The notes under the pieces are model-generated. The model searched no databases. It was not told where the DNA came from and saw nothing but the letters and a program-made list of their open reading frames with translations. A stretch of 64,000 nt of DNA from Methanothermobacter tenebrarum. Lineage in GTDB: Archaea; Methanobacteriota; Methanobacteria; Methanobacteriales; DSM-23052. Made by a program: the position numbers and the translations under genes. The stretch covers positions 149,374 to 213,373 of the forward strand of contig NZ_QLOE01000002.1 of the NCBI RefSeq assembly GCF_003264935.1, read 5' to 3'. Shown piece after piece: positions 19,085 through 29,463 of this stretch (positions are counted from its first letter, which is position 1; every line of letters begins with the position of its first letter).

Positions 19085-21382
19085 ATGTACAGGGCCCACA
19101 TTTTCGTCCAAGGGATAGTACAAGGCGTAGGTTTCAGGCCAACGGTCTACAGGTTAGCGAATGATCTCGAACTTAAAGGTTATGTTAGGAATCTTGGAAA
19201 CATTGTAGAAATAGTCGTTGAAGGGGAAAAAGAAATCATAAGAAAATTTATCAATGATCTGAAATTGAAAAAGCCCCCAATATCGAAAATATCTAACATA
19301 GAAGTTGAATGGGATGAAATAAACCATCTAAGTTTCACAAATTTCGAAATCAAAGGGAGTTCCTCAGAATTTAAAGGAAGATCTGTAATACCTGCTGATG
19401 TTGCAACTTGTGAAGCATGCCTATCTGACATGAACAATCCAAAGGATCGAAGATACCTTTACCCATTCACCGCATGTACAGATTGTGGGCCAAGATTTAC
19501 CGTAATCGAGGAAATACCCTATGACAGAGAAAGGACAAGTATGAAGGAGTTCCCGCTCTGTGAAGAATGTCAAAGGGAATACAATAACCCATCAGATCGA
19601 AGATATCATGCGGAGGCAACATGCTGTCCAGTATGCGGGCCAAAACTCTCGTTATACGATGATAGACCCATCCTTGTCGATGATCCGTTAAAAGAGGCTG
19701 CTAAGATATTAGATGAAGGTTATATTGTCGCCATGAAGGGTATAGGTGGCACGCACCTTGTATGTGACGCTACAAACGAAGAAACAGTTAAAATGTTAAG
19801 AGAAAGATTAGGAAGACCATATCAGCCCTTTGCTTGCATGTCACCCGACATCGAGACAATAAAAACCTTCGCGATAGTATCAAGTGCAGAGGAAAGAGTT
19901 TTAAAGTCAAGAAGACGGCCGATTGTCGTGTTAAAAAAAAGTGACCAATATTATCTAGCTCCATCAGTTGCTCCAAGTTTACATAATATTGGTATAATGC
20001 TCCCTTATTCAGGCATACATCATATGCTCTTTAAATATGCTGAAAGGCCCGCTTATGTGATGACATCTGCTAACAAGCCTGGAGAACCCATGATAATTAG
20101 AAACAAGGAAATACTTGGAAGACTTAAAGGCATAGCTGACTATTTCTTAATCCATAACAGGAAGATAGTGAATCGATGTGACGATTCTGTTGTCCGCTTC
20201 AGAGGGGATGACATGGCATTCATACGCCGGTCCCGTGGCTACACACCAGAACCTTATGACCTTTCAAATTTATCATCAGATTCTAATGTTATAGCATTGG
20301 GGCCTGAGATAGATGTGACATTCGCTATTTTAAACCATGGAGAATGTTATCTTTCCCAATATATTGGTAATACTACAAAATATGATACTACAAGGTTTCT
20401 GGAAGATGCCCTTAGGCATCTTATGAAAATAACTGGAATTGAGGAGGTAGATGCGGTAGCTTGTGATTTGCATCCTAGATTTTTCACGACTAAACTTGCG
20501 GAAGAGTTAAGCAGAGAATATTCAGCCCGATTATTTAAGGTTCAGCATCATCATGCCCATGCAGCCGCCCTTGCGGTAGATTCTGGAGTAGATGAATTTG
20601 TATGCATCGCGGCTGATGGTGTAGGGTATGGAGATGATGGTACGGCATGGGGTGGTGAAATACTTTATTGTTTTGATGATCAATATAAGAGACTTGGGAG
20701 CTTAGCCCCCCAGAAAATGCCGGGTGGAGACTTATGCGCCATATATCCTGCTAGGATGCTTTTTTCAATCCTTGGAAGTTATTATACTCTTGATTATCTT
20801 GAAGAACTTTTCAAGGATGAATACAAGCAATATTTCCCCCATGGCGAGAAGGAGATACAATTGGTGAGAAGACAATTGGAAAGGGATATTAATGTTGGTA
20901 TAACCACAAGTACTGGGAGGATCCTGGATTCTATCGCAACAGCACTCCATATATGTTCTAAGAGGACATATGAGGGGGAGTGTGCGATGAAACTTGAATC
21001 AGCCGCTTATAAGTCCTCAAATTATCTTGATATACCCTATAGGGTGGACAAGTACGAAGGTAGGTATGTTCTTGACACAACAGATCTTTTATTAAAAGTG
21101 ATGGAGCTTAAAAATGCGGGTGAAAAAATAGTGGATATAGCGGCAGCAGCTCAAAGATCTCTCTCAAGGGGTTTGGCTGAGATAGCTGTTAGGGTTGCGG
21201 AGGATGTTGGCACAGATATAATCGGTGGATCAGGGGGTGTGTTCTATAATGAGGCCATAAGTCTCACGGTCAAGGATTATGTGGAGGATATGGGTTATAG
21301 GTTTATACAACATAAAAATTCGTGTGCAGGTGATGGTTCAGTATCCCTTGGACAAGCTGTGATCGCCACTATGCGACTATAG
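19085..21382 (+). CDS. hypF: Carbamoyltransferase HypF for [NiFe] hydrogenase maturation
   Basis: HypF uses carbamoyl phosphate and ATP to make the cyanide ligands of the NiFe site, passing carbamoyl to HypE. Domains in order: an acylphosphatase fold ([19 protein letters not shown]), two zinc fingers (CEACL with CTDCG, and CEECQ with CPVCG), a YrdC domain, and a Kae1-like carbamoyltransferase with [12 protein letters not shown] and a metal site. Length of 765 residues is normal. GAGGTGTGAA precedes ATG 19085. The in-frame GTG at 19073 lies within that signal. Its client FrhA is encoded at 31.9-33.1 kb. Confidence 0.95.
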   Translation: MYRAHIFVQGIVQGVGFRPTVYRLANDLELKGYVRNLGNIVEIVVEGEKEIIRKFINDLKLKKPPISKISNIEVEWDEINHLSFTNFEIKGSSSEFKGRSVIPADVATCEACLSDMNNPKDRRYLYPFTACTDCGPRFTVIEEIPYDRERTSMKEFPLCEECQREYNNPSDRRYHAEATCCPVCGPKLSLYDDRPILVDDPLKEAAKILDEGYIVAMKGIGGTHLVCDATNEETVKMLRERLGRPYQPFACMSPDIETIKTFAIVSSAEERVLKSRRRPIVVLKKSDQYYLAPSVAPSLHNIGIMLPYSGIHHMLFKYAERPAYVMTSANKPGEPMIIRNKEILGRLKGIADYFLIHNRKIVNRCDDSVVRFRGDDMAFIRRSRGYTPEPYDLSNLSSDSNVIALGPEIDVTFAILNHGECYLSQYIGNTTKYDTTRFLEDALRHLMKITGIEEVDAVACDLHPRFFTTKLAEELSREYSARLFKVQHHHAHAAALAVDSGVDEFVCIAADGVGYGDDGTAWGGEILYCFDDQYKRLGSLAPQKMPGGDLCAIYPARMLFSILGSYYTLDYLEELFKDEYKQYFPHGEKEIQLVRRQLERDINVGITTSTGRILDSIATALHICSKRTYEGECAMKLESAAYKSSNYLDIPYRVDKYEGRYVLDTTDLLLKVMELKNAGEKIVDIAAAAQRSLSRGLAEIAVRVAEDVGTDIIGGSGGVFYNEAISLTVKDYVEDMGYRFIQHKNSCAGDGSVSLGQAVIATMRL

Positions 21383-21826
21383 CGGATTTTCTTCTAGGAT
21401 CTTTTCTGCTTTCCTTTTGAGTGATTCATAGACTTTTATCAACTTCTCTAATTCTTTCACCGCCCCCTCATCACCTTTTTTTATTCTTGTTTCTATTTTC
21501 ATGAGCCTTGACCATTCACTGGTGAAAAATTCTTCATCTTCTTCTATAAGGTCTATTTTGAAGGTGTTCTTGTTTATTATGATGCTAAGGTGGATGTCAT
21601 TAGAAATATTATAATATTTACGTGGTCTTCCACGTTCTATTTTCTTAAAGAAGGAATCTAGTATACCTACTTCTTCCATTGCTCTCAGATGTTCTATTAT
21701 GGCTTTCTGGCCTATCTTTAACTCCTTTGATATTTGGCTTACGAATCTTGGCTCTTCCCTTAATAGGTTTATGATTTCGCGTCTTGTCCTGCATCCCATA
21801 ACATCTAGTAAGGCTTCCATGTCCAT
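21377..21826 (-). CDS. ArsR-like winged-helix transcriptional regulator, probable heat-shock regulator
   Basis: The protein has a winged helix-turn-helix at residues 3-75 ([20 protein letters not shown], then [20 protein letters not shown]), followed by a basic wing with [11 protein letters not shown] and a C-terminal coiled-coil helix. It probably dimerises. It is divergent from grpE-dnaK-dnaJ across a gap holding repeated operators, so it may control that operon and itself. AAGGAT precedes ATG 21826. ATG 21844 would suit a leaderless mRNA from TATA 21867-21877, and 21856 is also in frame. The 3' end overlaps hypF by six bases. Confidence 0.8.
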   Translation of the reverse strand: MDMEALLDVMGCRTRREIINLLREEPRFVSQISKELKIGQKAIIEHLRAMEEVGILDSFFKKIERGRPRKYYNISNDIHLSIIINKNTFKIDLIEEDEEFFTSEWSRLMKIETRIKKGDEGAVKELEKLIKVYESLKRKAEKILEENPL

Positions 21827-21871
21827 GTTGTTTATCCTTGTCATTGTTATAATCATTTGACGAAAGATTTA

Positions 21872-21927
21872 TATAACCTTTTGTAACTATAACTTTCTTG
21901 AACCTAAAATTATAACCTTTTGTAACT
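21872..21927 (+). promoter_or_regulatory. Direct-repeat operators over the divergent regulator/grpE promoters
   Basis: Two identical 17-mers, TATAACCTTTTGTAACT, lie at 21872-21888 and 21911-21927. A degenerate copy with 11 of 16 matches lies at 21889-21904. Each strong copy contains two TAAC elements ten bases apart, one helical turn. The first overlaps a TATA box for the minus strand. The second covers the region just after AAAATTATAA, the likely grpE TATA. Binding by the adjacent HTH protein is inferred. Confidence 0.65.
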
Positions 21928-21943
21928 TTAATAGGGTGACTCA

Positions 21944-22459
21944 ATGCCAAAACCAAAAAAGGAAAAATCCGAAAAAGAACTTGAAAAATGCACAAAAAAA
22001 TTAAAAGAACTCAAAAAAGAGTTATCAAAAAAGGAAGATGAAATAGAAGAATACATTTCACATTTGCAAAGATTACAAGCTGACTTCGAAAACTATAAAA
22101 AACAAAGAGAAAAACAAGAAACCCAGATAATAGAATACGCCAATGAAAAACTCATACTAAAATTAGTAGACGTGCTAGAGGACATGGAACGAGCCATTGC
22201 CAACTGTAACAGCCCCAAAGACTTCAAAGATGGTCTGAATCTCATCTACAGGAAATTCAACAATATCCTAGAAAAAGAGGGCCTACAAAGAATACCCACC
22301 AAAGGAGAAAAATTCGACCCATTCAAACACGAAGCAATCCAAGTAGAAAATCACGAAAAATACAAAAACGGGGAAATAATCGAAGAAATATCAAGAGGTT
22401 ACATGCTAAAAGACAAGATAATAAAACCCTCCCTCGTAAAAGTATGTAAAAAGGATTAA
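21944..22459 (+). CDS. grpE: Nucleotide exchange factor GrpE
   Basis: GrpE releases ADP from DnaK. The 171-residue protein opens with a lysine/glutamate-rich coiled coil (residues 1-70), then the dimer helix with LQRLQADFENYKKQREK, and ends in the beta wing with GEKFDPFKHEAIQVE and GYMLKDKIIKPSLVKV. Length and order are normal. GGGTGACT is the ribosome site. It is the first gene of the grpE-dnaK-dnaJ operon, which in archaea is of bacterial origin by transfer. Confidence 0.95.
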   Translation: MPKPKKEKSEKELEKCTKKLKELKKELSKKEDEIEEYISHLQRLQADFENYKKQREKQETQIIEYANEKLILKLVDVLEDMERAIANCNSPKDFKDGLNLIYRKFNNILEKEGLQRIPTKGEKFDPFKHEAIQVENHEKYKNGEIIEEISRGYMLKDKIIKPSLVKVCKKD

Positions 22460-22471
22460 TGGGGTGATTAA

Positions 22472-24286
22472 GTGGCGAAAAAGGAAAAGATCATAGGAAT
22501 AGACCTTGGGACAAGCAACTCTGCCGCAGCAGTACTCATAGGTGGTAAACCCACCATAATACCCAGTGCAGAAGGCGCATCACTATATGGTAAAACATTC
22601 CCAAGTGTTGTCGCATTCACAGAAGACGGACAAATGCTAGTAGGAGAACCAGCCAGAAGACAAGCAATCACAAACCCAGAAAACACAATCACAGCCATAA
22701 AAAGGAGCATGGGCACCAACAGGAAAATAAAAATCCAAGACAAAGAATTCACACCACAAGAAATATCAGCATTCATACTACAAAAAATAAAAAAGGACGC
22801 AGAAGCATTCCTAGGAGAAAAAGTGGAAAAAGCAGTTATAACTGTCCCAGCCTATTTCAACGACAACCAGAGAACAGCAACAAAAGACGCCGGCACGATA
22901 GCAGGATTAGAAGTCGTTAGACTAGTAAACGAACCAACAGCCGCAAGCCTAGCCTACGGATTAGACAAAGAAGACGAAGAACTCGACATAATGGTATTCG
23001 ACTTCGGAGGAGGAACACTAGACGTAACAATAATGGAATTCGGCGGAGGAGTATTCGAAGTACAATCCACAAGCGGAGACACACAACTCGGCGGAACAGA
23101 CATGGACAACGCCATCATGAACTACCTAGCAGAAGAATTCAAAAAAGAAACAGGAATAGACATAATGGAAGACGACAATGCAGTCCAAAGACTGAGAGAA
23201 GCCGCCGAAAAAGCCAAAATAGAACTATCATCAACAGTACAAACCGAAATAAACCTACCATACATAACAGCAGACTCCAGCGGCCCCAAACACCTCATAC
23301 ATACGCTGACAAGGGCAAAACTAGAAGAACTAGTAGATCCAATCGTCCGAAAATGTGCAGGGCCAATGGAACAAGCCCTAAAAGATGCTAAGATGGGTAA
23401 AGAAGACATCGACAAAATAATACTAGTAGGTGGGCCCACAAGGATGCCAATCGTCCAAAAATTCGTCGAAGACTTCATGGGCAAACCAGTTGAACGTGGA
23501 ATCGACCCAATGGAATGCGTGGCAATGGGAGCGGCCATACAAGGCGGAGTACTCGCAGGTGAAATAAAAGATATTGTACTATTAGACGTGACACCATTAT
23601 CCCTTGGCATCGAAACACAAGGGGGTATATTCACCAAATTAATCGAAAGAAACACAACAATACCCACACGAAAGAGCCAAATATTCACAACAGCAGCCGA
23701 CAACCAAACAGCAGTAGACATACACATATTACAAGGTGAAAGGCCAATGGCAAAGGATAACATAAGCCTTGGTAGATTCCAATTAGTAGGCATACCACCC
23801 GCCCCAAGGGGAGTGCCACAAATAGAAGTAACATTCGACATTGACGCCAACGGCATACTAAACGTGTCAGCAAAGGACCTTGGAACAGGAAAAGAACAAG
23901 CCATGAAAATAACAGCACCACATAAACTATCAGAAGAAGAAATAAAAAAGAAGATTGAAGAAGCCAAAAAGTATGCTGAAGAAGACCGTAAAAGACAAAA
24001 AGAAGTTGAAATCAGAAACAATGCAGACTCCATGATATACACAGCAGAAAAAACCCTAAATGAACTATCAGAGAAAATACCCTCTGATAAGAAAGAGAAA
24101 ATCAAAAAATTAATCGAAGAATTAAAAGAAGAACTTAAAGGAGATGACATAACAAAGATAAAATCAAAGACAGAAGAACTCACAAAGGCCGTGCAAGAGA
24201 TCGGCGCAACAATCTACCAACAAGTACAACAAGAAAGCGGGGACTCAGATGATACAATCGATGCAGACTACGAAGTAAAAGATTAA
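22472..24286 (+). CDS. dnaK: Hsp70 chaperone DnaK
   Basis: DnaK is an ATP-dependent chaperone. The 604-residue protein has the phosphate-1 motif [38 protein letters not shown], and [10 protein letters not shown] in the ATPase domain. A substrate-binding beta domain follows ([27 protein letters not shown]). The helical lid ends acidic with [15 protein letters not shown] is the start, supported by GGGGTGATTA. It lies 12 bases after grpE. It is strongly A-rich in third positions, like gatB and grpE. Confidence 0.97.
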   Translation: MAKKEKIIGIDLGTSNSAAAVLIGGKPTIIPSAEGASLYGKTFPSVVAFTEDGQMLVGEPARRQAITNPENTITAIKRSMGTNRKIKIQDKEFTPQEISAFILQKIKKDAEAFLGEKVEKAVITVPAYFNDNQRTATKDAGTIAGLEVVRLVNEPTAASLAYGLDKEDEELDIMVFDFGGGTLDVTIMEFGGGVFEVQSTSGDTQLGGTDMDNAIMNYLAEEFKKETGIDIMEDDNAVQRLREAAEKAKIELSSTVQTEINLPYITADSSGPKHLIHTLTRAKLEELVDPIVRKCAGPMEQALKDAKMGKEDIDKIILVGGPTRMPIVQKFVEDFMGKPVERGIDPMECVAMGAAIQGGVLAGEIKDIVLLDVTPLSLGIETQGGIFTKLIERNTTIPTRKSQIFTTAADNQTAVDIHILQGERPMAKDNISLGRFQLVGIPPAPRGVPQIEVTFDIDANGILNVSAKDLGTGKEQAMKITAPHKLSEEEIKKKIEEAKKYAEEDRKRQKEVEIRNNADSMIYTAEKTLNELSEKIPSDKKEKIKKLIEELKEELKGDDITKIKSKTEELTKAVQEIGATIYQQVQQESGDSDDTIDADYEVKD

Positions 24287-24315
24287 TCCATCCCCTCCAA
24301 TTTTTTGGTGAACCT

Positions 24316-25440
24316 ATGCCAAAAAAGGATTATTATGAGATACTAGGTGTTGATAGAAACGCCAGTAAAAAAGATATAAAAAGAGCCTATAGGAGGCTGG
24401 CGAGGAAATACCATCCGGACGTTAGCGATGACCCCAATGCTGCTGAAAAGTTTAAAGAAATCAGCGAAGCCTACGCGGTATTATCCGATGATGAGAAAAG
24501 GCGAAGATACGACCAATTCGGACACGCTGGGATGGAAGGGTTCACACAAGAAGACATATTCAGAAACATAAACTTTGAAGACATATTCAAAGATTTAGAC
24601 TTCGATTTTAGCAACATATTCGACATCTTCGGCTTCGGCAGGAGACGAAGCCCCCAAAAGGGGGCTGATATAAATTATAGGCTCGAAATAACACTAGAAG
24701 ATGCATACAACGGCTTGGAAACCGATATAAAAGTCCCACATACAAGAAAGTGTCCTGTTTGTAATGGTTCAAGGGCAGAACCCGGCAGCAACACAAGGAC
24801 ATGCACCACCTGTAACGGCACAGGACAGGTAAGACAAGTGCAAAGAACGCTCCTAGGCCAAATAATGAACATAAAAACCTGTCCGGATTGTAATGGGGAA
24901 GGTAGAATCATTGAAAAACCATGTAACAATTGTAAAGGTACAGGAATGGTTAAAAAGACGAGCACGATCCATATAAGGATACCCCCTGGAGTTGAGGACG
25001 GTTCAAAGTTAAGGATTCCAGGAGAAGGTGAAATGGGCCCAATGGGCAGGCCCCCAGGCGACCTTTACGTGACGATAAAAATAAAACCACACAAATTATT
25101 CGAAAGGAAAGGGGCTAACCTTTATTTTGAAAAACCAATAAGTTTCGTCCAAGCAGCCCTAGGAGATATAGTTGAAATCCCAACCATGGAAAAACCAGTC
25201 AAACTTAAAATACCCCCAGGAACCCAAACCGGGACTACATTCCGCATAAAAGGTTATGGGATGCCCCATATCAACTGGGAAGGCCGTGGCAACTTATATG
25301 TGAAAGTGAGGGTTGTAACACCACAAAAGTTGAATAAGAGACAAAAGGAACTTTTAAGGGAATTTGCGAAGGTTAGTGGTGATGAGATCAAAAAGGAAAA
25401 GGGTCTGTTCCAGAGGATGAAGGATGCTATAATATATTGA
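24316..25440 (+). CDS. dnaJ: Hsp40 co-chaperone DnaJ
   Basis: DnaJ stimulates DnaK ATPase and delivers substrates. The 374-residue type I protein has a J domain (residues 1-70, with YHPDVSDD holding HPD), a G/F stretch, a zinc region with four CxxCxGxG repeats ([31 protein letters not shown]) and two C-terminal client domains. A 29-base gap separates it from dnaK. Its TGA stop directly abuts the 3' end of the convergent RNase P RNA. Confidence 0.96.
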   Translation: MPKKDYYEILGVDRNASKKDIKRAYRRLARKYHPDVSDDPNAAEKFKEISEAYAVLSDDEKRRRYDQFGHAGMEGFTQEDIFRNINFEDIFKDLDFDFSNIFDIFGFGRRRSPQKGADINYRLEITLEDAYNGLETDIKVPHTRKCPVCNGSRAEPGSNTRTCTTCNGTGQVRQVQRTLLGQIMNIKTCPDCNGEGRIIEKPCNNCKGTGMVKKTSTIHIRIPPGVEDGSKLRIPGEGEMGPMGRPPGDLYVTIKIKPHKLFERKGANLYFEKPISFVQAALGDIVEIPTMEKPVKLKIPPGTQTGTTFRIKGYGMPHINWEGRGNLYVKVRVVTPQKLNKRQKELLREFAKVSGDEIKKEKGLFQRMKDAIIY

Positions 25441-25774
25441 ATGGAGCATGCCGAGAGTAACCCCCCTTCTGTTCATGGCAGCATTTATCTAGGCGGGCTA
25501 CCTCTGCCTCGTACAGTACTCATAGGCAGTATTTGCCCTTGCATCCCACGGGTTGGCCGTTTCACCGATCCCCCCACTGTCAATCAACCCCTTTATAGTG
25601 GTTGGGGTCTCATTATCATCCAAATGGGGGACGTGTCGTTTCTGCTCCAGAGCCCAGCCTCTCGGCTGATGCCTTGCGGCACCGTGGATACTGTATGATG
25701 GGGGGAGTTTCCTCAGCCCCCCACACAATGAGTGTGTGGTGGGGGGCCGGTAGCTGCCCTTCGGCTTACTCCAT
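25441..25774 (-). ncRNA. rnpB: RNase P RNA, archaeal type A
   Basis: On the minus strand, GGAGTAAGCCGA (from 25772) pairs with TCGGCATGCTCC (to 25443) as helix P1. GAGGAAACTCC is the CR-I/P4 5' strand, and ACAGAAGGGGGGTTA near the 3' end is the CR-V/P4 3' strand. GGTGAAACGG and GGATGCAAGGGCAAATAC lie in the middle as in methanobacterial RNase P RNAs. Length of about 330 nucleotides is plausible. The ends are judged from P1 and may be off by several bases. Short open frames here are not genes. Confidence 0.9.
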
Positions 25775-25791
25775 CAAAGAATAGTATTGAA

Positions 25792-25866
<75 letters not shown>

Positions 25867-25887
25867 AAATAGTAGATTATATCATAA

Positions 25888-25901
25888 CCTTATATAAATC
25901 T
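25888..25901 (-). promoter_or_regulatory. TATA box for initiator tRNA and probably RNase P RNA
   Basis: On the minus strand GATTTATATAAGG lies 24-33 bases before the tRNA. No other TATA box fits between the tRNA and RNase P RNA. Confidence 0.65.
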
Positions 25902-26192
25902 TTCGCCCCCACCGTGCCTGGGAGGATCTGTTTTGGGGCGGTGGAGTAGTTTCTTGTGGGATATGGGTAAGTTTTTTAGTTTATTTTGTGGAAATCCCAT
26001 GTGGGTGTAGGGTTGAACAACCTCGATTTTTTGACTTTCTATATTCACAGAAAGGTTTTAACTGCTTATATATATGGAGAATCTATTAGCATTTTGGGGG
26101 GAGTGTAAGGGTATTTAAATTTGTATTTTGGCGTGCTGCCAAGTTGTGGTGGTTTTATAAGTAAGGATAGTTTGAATTTTGATGTGTGTGGT
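25902..26192. other. Gene-free gap with no recognised feature
   Basis: About 290 bases of G/T-rich plus strand separate the initiator tRNA promoter from the 3' end of the coiled-coil gene. CTTATATATATGG near 26064 and GTATTTAAATTTG near 26110 look like TATA boxes. I find no tRNA, SRP RNA or conserved open frame. Confidence 0.4.
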
Positions 26193-26657
26193 TTATTTTA
26201 TTTTATCTTCTAATTTTTTAAGTCTTTTGTCCAAGGATTCGAGTTTTTTATTAGTATAACCTCTATATTCATTGAATCTCTGTTCTAATTCGCTTATATT
26301 ACGTGATACTAGGTCTAATCTGCTTTGTAATGTTTTTATATCATCTTTTGTGGCTAATTCCCAATCTTTTATTAGTTCGTCGCTTTTTTCTTCTAGGAAA
26401 GCGTCAATTTTACTTGATATTATATCTGTGCTGATGGGCACTTCCTTTACTTTGTGGATTATCCTGTCGCTTACATCGGATACTTTTTCGCTTACGCTCA
26501 TGCGTCCACCTTCCTCTTCAGTAAGTTTTCCCCCCATATTATAAACACGGGATCTTAGGCGTGTCTTAACATTGCCAGATTCTATGAGATAATAATATAA
26601 TAAGACTATTATAGCCCCTGCGAGTATAAGTATAGCTAACAGTTCTAATGCGCTCAT
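26193..26657 (-). CDS. Membrane-anchored coiled-coil protein (downstream gene of pair)
   Basis: I do not recognise the family. The 154-residue protein has one N-terminal membrane helix (residues 3-26, LELLAILILAGAIIVLLYYY), a charged middle and a C-terminal coiled coil (residues 100-154) with heptads of Leu, Ile and Lys. It probably sits in the membrane with the coil in the cytoplasm. It starts one base after the upstream gene ends, so the two are an operon and may form a complex. Confidence 0.65.
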   Translation of the reverse strand: MSALELLAILILAGAIIVLLYYYLIESGNVKTRLRSRVYNMGGKLTEEEGGRMSVSEKVSDVSDRIIHKVKEVPISTDIISSKIDAFLEEKSDELIKDWELATKDDIKTLQSRLDLVSRNISELEQRFNEYRGYTNKKLESLDKRLKKLEDKIK

Positions 26658-26658
26658 A

Positions 26659-27084
26659 CTAATCCCTCACCCTTTTTAAAATTTTATCCATTTCTTTTTC
26701 TTTTTTTTCTATGTCTTTTAGCATTTCTTCGAGTTTTCTGAATTCTGTCTGGGCTTCTAGTCTCGCTAATCTTTCACTTATTTCACTGTGAAGATATCCT
26801 ATTCTTTGCATTATATTCTTGGTATCTTTCCTTATCTTCGCTAATTTCTCCTGTTGCTCCTTTGGAAGGGGTATTGTCGTCTCCATTAAACGTTTAGATT
26901 CAAGATCCTTTTCAACGAGTGAGATTTTTCTGAGTTCTATCTCCTTCTCGAGTAATAGAACATTATTCTGCACTTCCCTGACCTTCCTCCATTGGATGGC
27001 AATTATAACTATAGCTGCAAATGCTATGAAAGCCAAAATCAAGATCATTAAATTTTGGGGTATTATAACACTACTTGTAGCCAT
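26659..27084 (-). CDS. Membrane-anchored coiled-coil protein (upstream gene of pair)
   Basis: The 141-residue protein has a membrane helix at residues 12-31 and then an almost continuous charged coiled coil to the C-terminus ([19 protein letters not shown] onward, ending [16 protein letters not shown]). No enzymatic motif is seen. Its architecture matches the downstream partner although the sequences differ. GAGGGAGTGG lies upstream of the ATG. It is divergent from map across 98 bases containing a TATA-like TATATAAATAGG. Confidence 0.65.
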   Translation of the reverse strand: MATSSVIIPQNLMILILAFIAFAAIVIIAIQWRKVREVQNNVLLLEKEIELRKISLVEKDLESKRLMETTIPLPKEQQEKLAKIRKDTKNIMQRIGYLHSEISERLARLEAQTEFRKLEEMLKDIEKKEKEMDKILKRVRD

Positions 27085-27182
27085 ACCACTCCCTCACATA
27101 TATTCTTTTAGCAGATGATATATAAATAGGTTTATAAGATTAAAATTTCACTATTGACCATAATGAGTATTATGTGATCATC

Positions 27183-28082
27183 ATGGAGGAAGAATACAAG
27201 AAAGCTGGGCGGATACTATCAAAGATCCGAAGGAAAGCTTCCAGGTTCGTGCAAGAAGATCTGCCAGTTATAGAACTCGTAAATTTCGTTGAAGATAATA
27301 TCCGGAAAGAAGGGGCTAGACCAGCATTCCCATGTAATGTTTCAATAAATGATATAACAGCACATTACACCCCCCCAGCCAACGACAAAACTGTGATTAG
27401 AAGTGGGGATCTTGTGAAATTAGATATGGGTGCGCATGTAGATGGTTATATAGCCGATACCGCCATAAGCATCCTCATAGGAGACCATGATGAAAATTTT
27501 GAAAAAAACCTGAAAATGATCGAGGCGTCCCAGAGGGCTCTTGAAAATGCTATAAGCATAATAAAAGCCGGTGTAGAACTCGAAAAAGTAGGGAAGATCA
27601 TCCAGGATACCATAAATGATTTCGGTTTCAAACCAGTAGCCAATCTCACCGGTCATAGTATGGATAGATGGATACTACATTCAGGATTATCAGTACCTAA
27701 TATCAACGAGAAAAATACACATAAACTCGAAGAAGGAGATGTTCTCGCTATCGAACCATTCGCAACTGATGGTATTGGATATGTAACCGACATGCCCCAG
27801 ACATATATTTTCAGATTTTTAAGGGATAGACCCCTCAGATTAGCCCATGCAAGGAATGTTCTCAAAAAGATAAAACAAGAATACAAAAGTTTACCATTCG
27901 CCCAAAGGTGGCTAACAGAATACTTCGACCCCAAAAGACTTAACGCTTCTATGAGGCTACTAATACAGTCAAGGGCGATCTACCCATACCATGTACTCCG
28001 AGAAAAGAGTGGCGCATGGGTATCACAAGCAGAACATACAATAATCGTTGAAAAGGACAGCTGCCAAGTTATAACCGAATAA
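27183..28082 (+). CDS. map: Methionine aminopeptidase, type II
   Basis: The enzyme removes the initiator Met from nascent proteins with two metal ions. The pita-bread fold ligands are visible: KLDMGAHVDGYIADTA (two Asp), GHSMDRW (His), and AIEPFATDG plus QAEHTIIVEKD (Glu). A helical insert of about 60 residues between the His and final Glu segments marks type II. At 299 residues it is normal for archaea. ATG 27183 has GTGATC just upstream. The in-frame GTG at 27174 is within that signal. Confidence 0.95.
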   Translation: MEEEYKKAGRILSKIRRKASRFVQEDLPVIELVNFVEDNIRKEGARPAFPCNVSINDITAHYTPPANDKTVIRSGDLVKLDMGAHVDGYIADTAISILIGDHDENFEKNLKMIEASQRALENAISIIKAGVELEKVGKIIQDTINDFGFKPVANLTGHSMDRWILHSGLSVPNINEKNTHKLEEGDVLAIEPFATDGIGYVTDMPQTYIFRFLRDRPLRLAHARNVLKKIKQEYKSLPFAQRWLTEYFDPKRLNASMRLLIQSRAIYPYHVLREKSGAWVSQAEHTIIVEKDSCQVITE

Positions 28083-28171
28083 AGACTTTTTCTCGCCAAA
28101 ATTTTATATACTACTTTCACAGAAAATAGTAAAAATATAGAAAATTTTTCACATTGGGGGGGTGAATTTTT

Positions 28172-28919
28172 ATGATCCTAGAAGGGCCAGTAGGCCTCTA
28201 TCTTAAAGGTCTAATTGACAATCTTTTAGATGAAATTGAAAATGATGTGAATGGTAAAAGAGCATTAGATTTAGGTTGTGGGTATGGATACTATACAGTG
28301 GATTTGCTTCAGAGAGGATATGAAGTTGATGCTGTTGATATTTCAAAACATTCAATCCAAATGACCCGAAATTGAGAAAATGGAAAATAATCCAAGTGTC
28401 AAATTACATAATATAAACGCATTAAAATTCAAACCAGAGAAAAAATATAATCTTATAGTCTGCTTTGAGATGTTAGAACATTTACATGAAGATCTAAAGT
28501 TATTAAAATTGATCAATTCTTGGATGAAAAATGATGGATTTTTATTAATCAGCGTCCCCCACAATGAAAAGCTTTGGAACATAAGAGACGAACAAGCCGG
28601 CCACCTTAGAAGATACTCCAAGGACGAAATCAAAAATAAATTGAAAAAAGCAAATCTAAAACCGACAAGGATACTATGTTACGGTTTCCCATTTATCAGA
28701 CTATTCCTAGGAACCTATTTAAAAATTGAGGAAAAAATGCAAAAAAAGACGGGAAAAGAGGATAAAACCAACACCTCACAAACCAGACCAGTTCTACCAA
28801 GGCGGATGAAAAAAATAAGCGCGCCCATACTAAAACATCTTTTCAAATTCGACAATTTGTTCTTAAATAGTGATCGAGGTTTTGGACTAGTAATAATGGC
28901 CAAGAAAATTACACAATGA
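28172..28919 (+). pseudogene. Class I SAM-dependent methyltransferase with a one-base frameshift
   Basis: The first frame (28172-28375) has ALDLGCGYGYYTVDLL, SAM motif I, followed by VDAVDIS, the acidic motif II, and ends at TGA. The second frame (from about 28368 to 28919) continues with NLIVCFEMLEHLHED (motif IV region) and WMKNDGFLLISVPHN. Dropping one C from the CCC at 28365-28367 joins them as MTEIEKMENNPS. GGGGGGGTGAAT precedes the ATG, so expression signals are intact. A homopolymer sequence error is as likely as true decay. The substrate is unknown. Confidence 0.72.
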
Positions 28920-28940
28920 TAAGAGGGAGCGTTAAGGGCC

Positions 28941-29462
28941 TTGCAGGGCAGAGAAAATAAAATCCAAGTAAAAAAGGGTGACATTACCAATATCGAAGTT
29001 GATGCCATAGTTAACCCTGCCAATTCCTATGGTCTAATGGGGGGAGGCGTGGCATTATCAATAAAAGAGAAAGGCGGCGCTGATATAGAAAAAGAGGCGA
29101 TTTCAAAGGCGCCCATACCCATAGGTGGGGCTATAGCAACAACCGCGGGGAGATTAAAGGCAAAGTATGTTATACACGCCCCAACAATGGAAGAGCCTGC
29201 ACAACCATCAAACATAAAGGCAGTAAAGAAAGCGACACTTGCAGCCTTAAAAAAGGCATCTGAACTTAAAATTTCATCAATAGCCTTCCCTGGTATGGGC
29301 ACGGGTGTTGGTGGAGTGCCAAAAGACAAAGCAGCCCAAGCCATGATGGAAGCCGTAAAAGAATTCCCTGAGGAAATAGGGAAGATACTATTCATAGCAT
29401 ATAACCAGGAAATGTACGAGGCATTTAAAAATGCTATGAAAAATCTTATAAAGGTGAGTTGA
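28941..29462 (+). CDS. Macrodomain (ADP-ribose-binding) protein
   Basis: The 173-residue protein is one macro domain. ITNIEVDAIVNPANSYGLMG holds the ADP-ribose contacts (Asp and Asn-Ala-Asn), GGGVALSIKEKGG binds the distal ribose, and FPGMGTGVGGVP binds the diphosphate. Family members remove ADP-ribose from proteins or hydrolyse O-acetyl-ADP-ribose or ADP-ribose-1''-phosphate. TTG is the start, since no ATG precedes the conserved region. It lies 21 bases behind the methyltransferase and one base ahead of the DUF4190-like gene. Confidence 0.88.
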   Translation: MQGRENKIQVKKGDITNIEVDAIVNPANSYGLMGGGVALSIKEKGGADIEKEAISKAPIPIGGAIATTAGRLKAKYVIHAPTMEEPAQPSNIKAVKKATLAALKKASELKISSIAFPGMGTGVGGVPKDKAAQAMMEAVKEFPEEIGKILFIAYNQEMYEAFKNAMKNLIKVS

Positions 29463-29463
29463 T

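Noticed and set aside
19019..19123. N-terminal extension of LarB
   Set aside because: It overlaps the hypF start and promoter and shares nothing with the LarB family.
23122..24183. A 353-residue minus-strand frame opposite dnaK
   Set aside because: It is serine/proline-rich without motifs, as expected for the antisense of an A-rich highly expressed gene.
25441..25784. Plus- and minus-strand frames of 60-85 residues behind dnaJ
   Set aside because: The region is RNase P RNA with conserved P1 and P4 elements, and the frames have no coding signals.
25867..26192. SRP 7S RNA in the gene-free gap
   Set aside because: No helix 8 GGAAG-type motif or long pairing was found in the expected arrangement.
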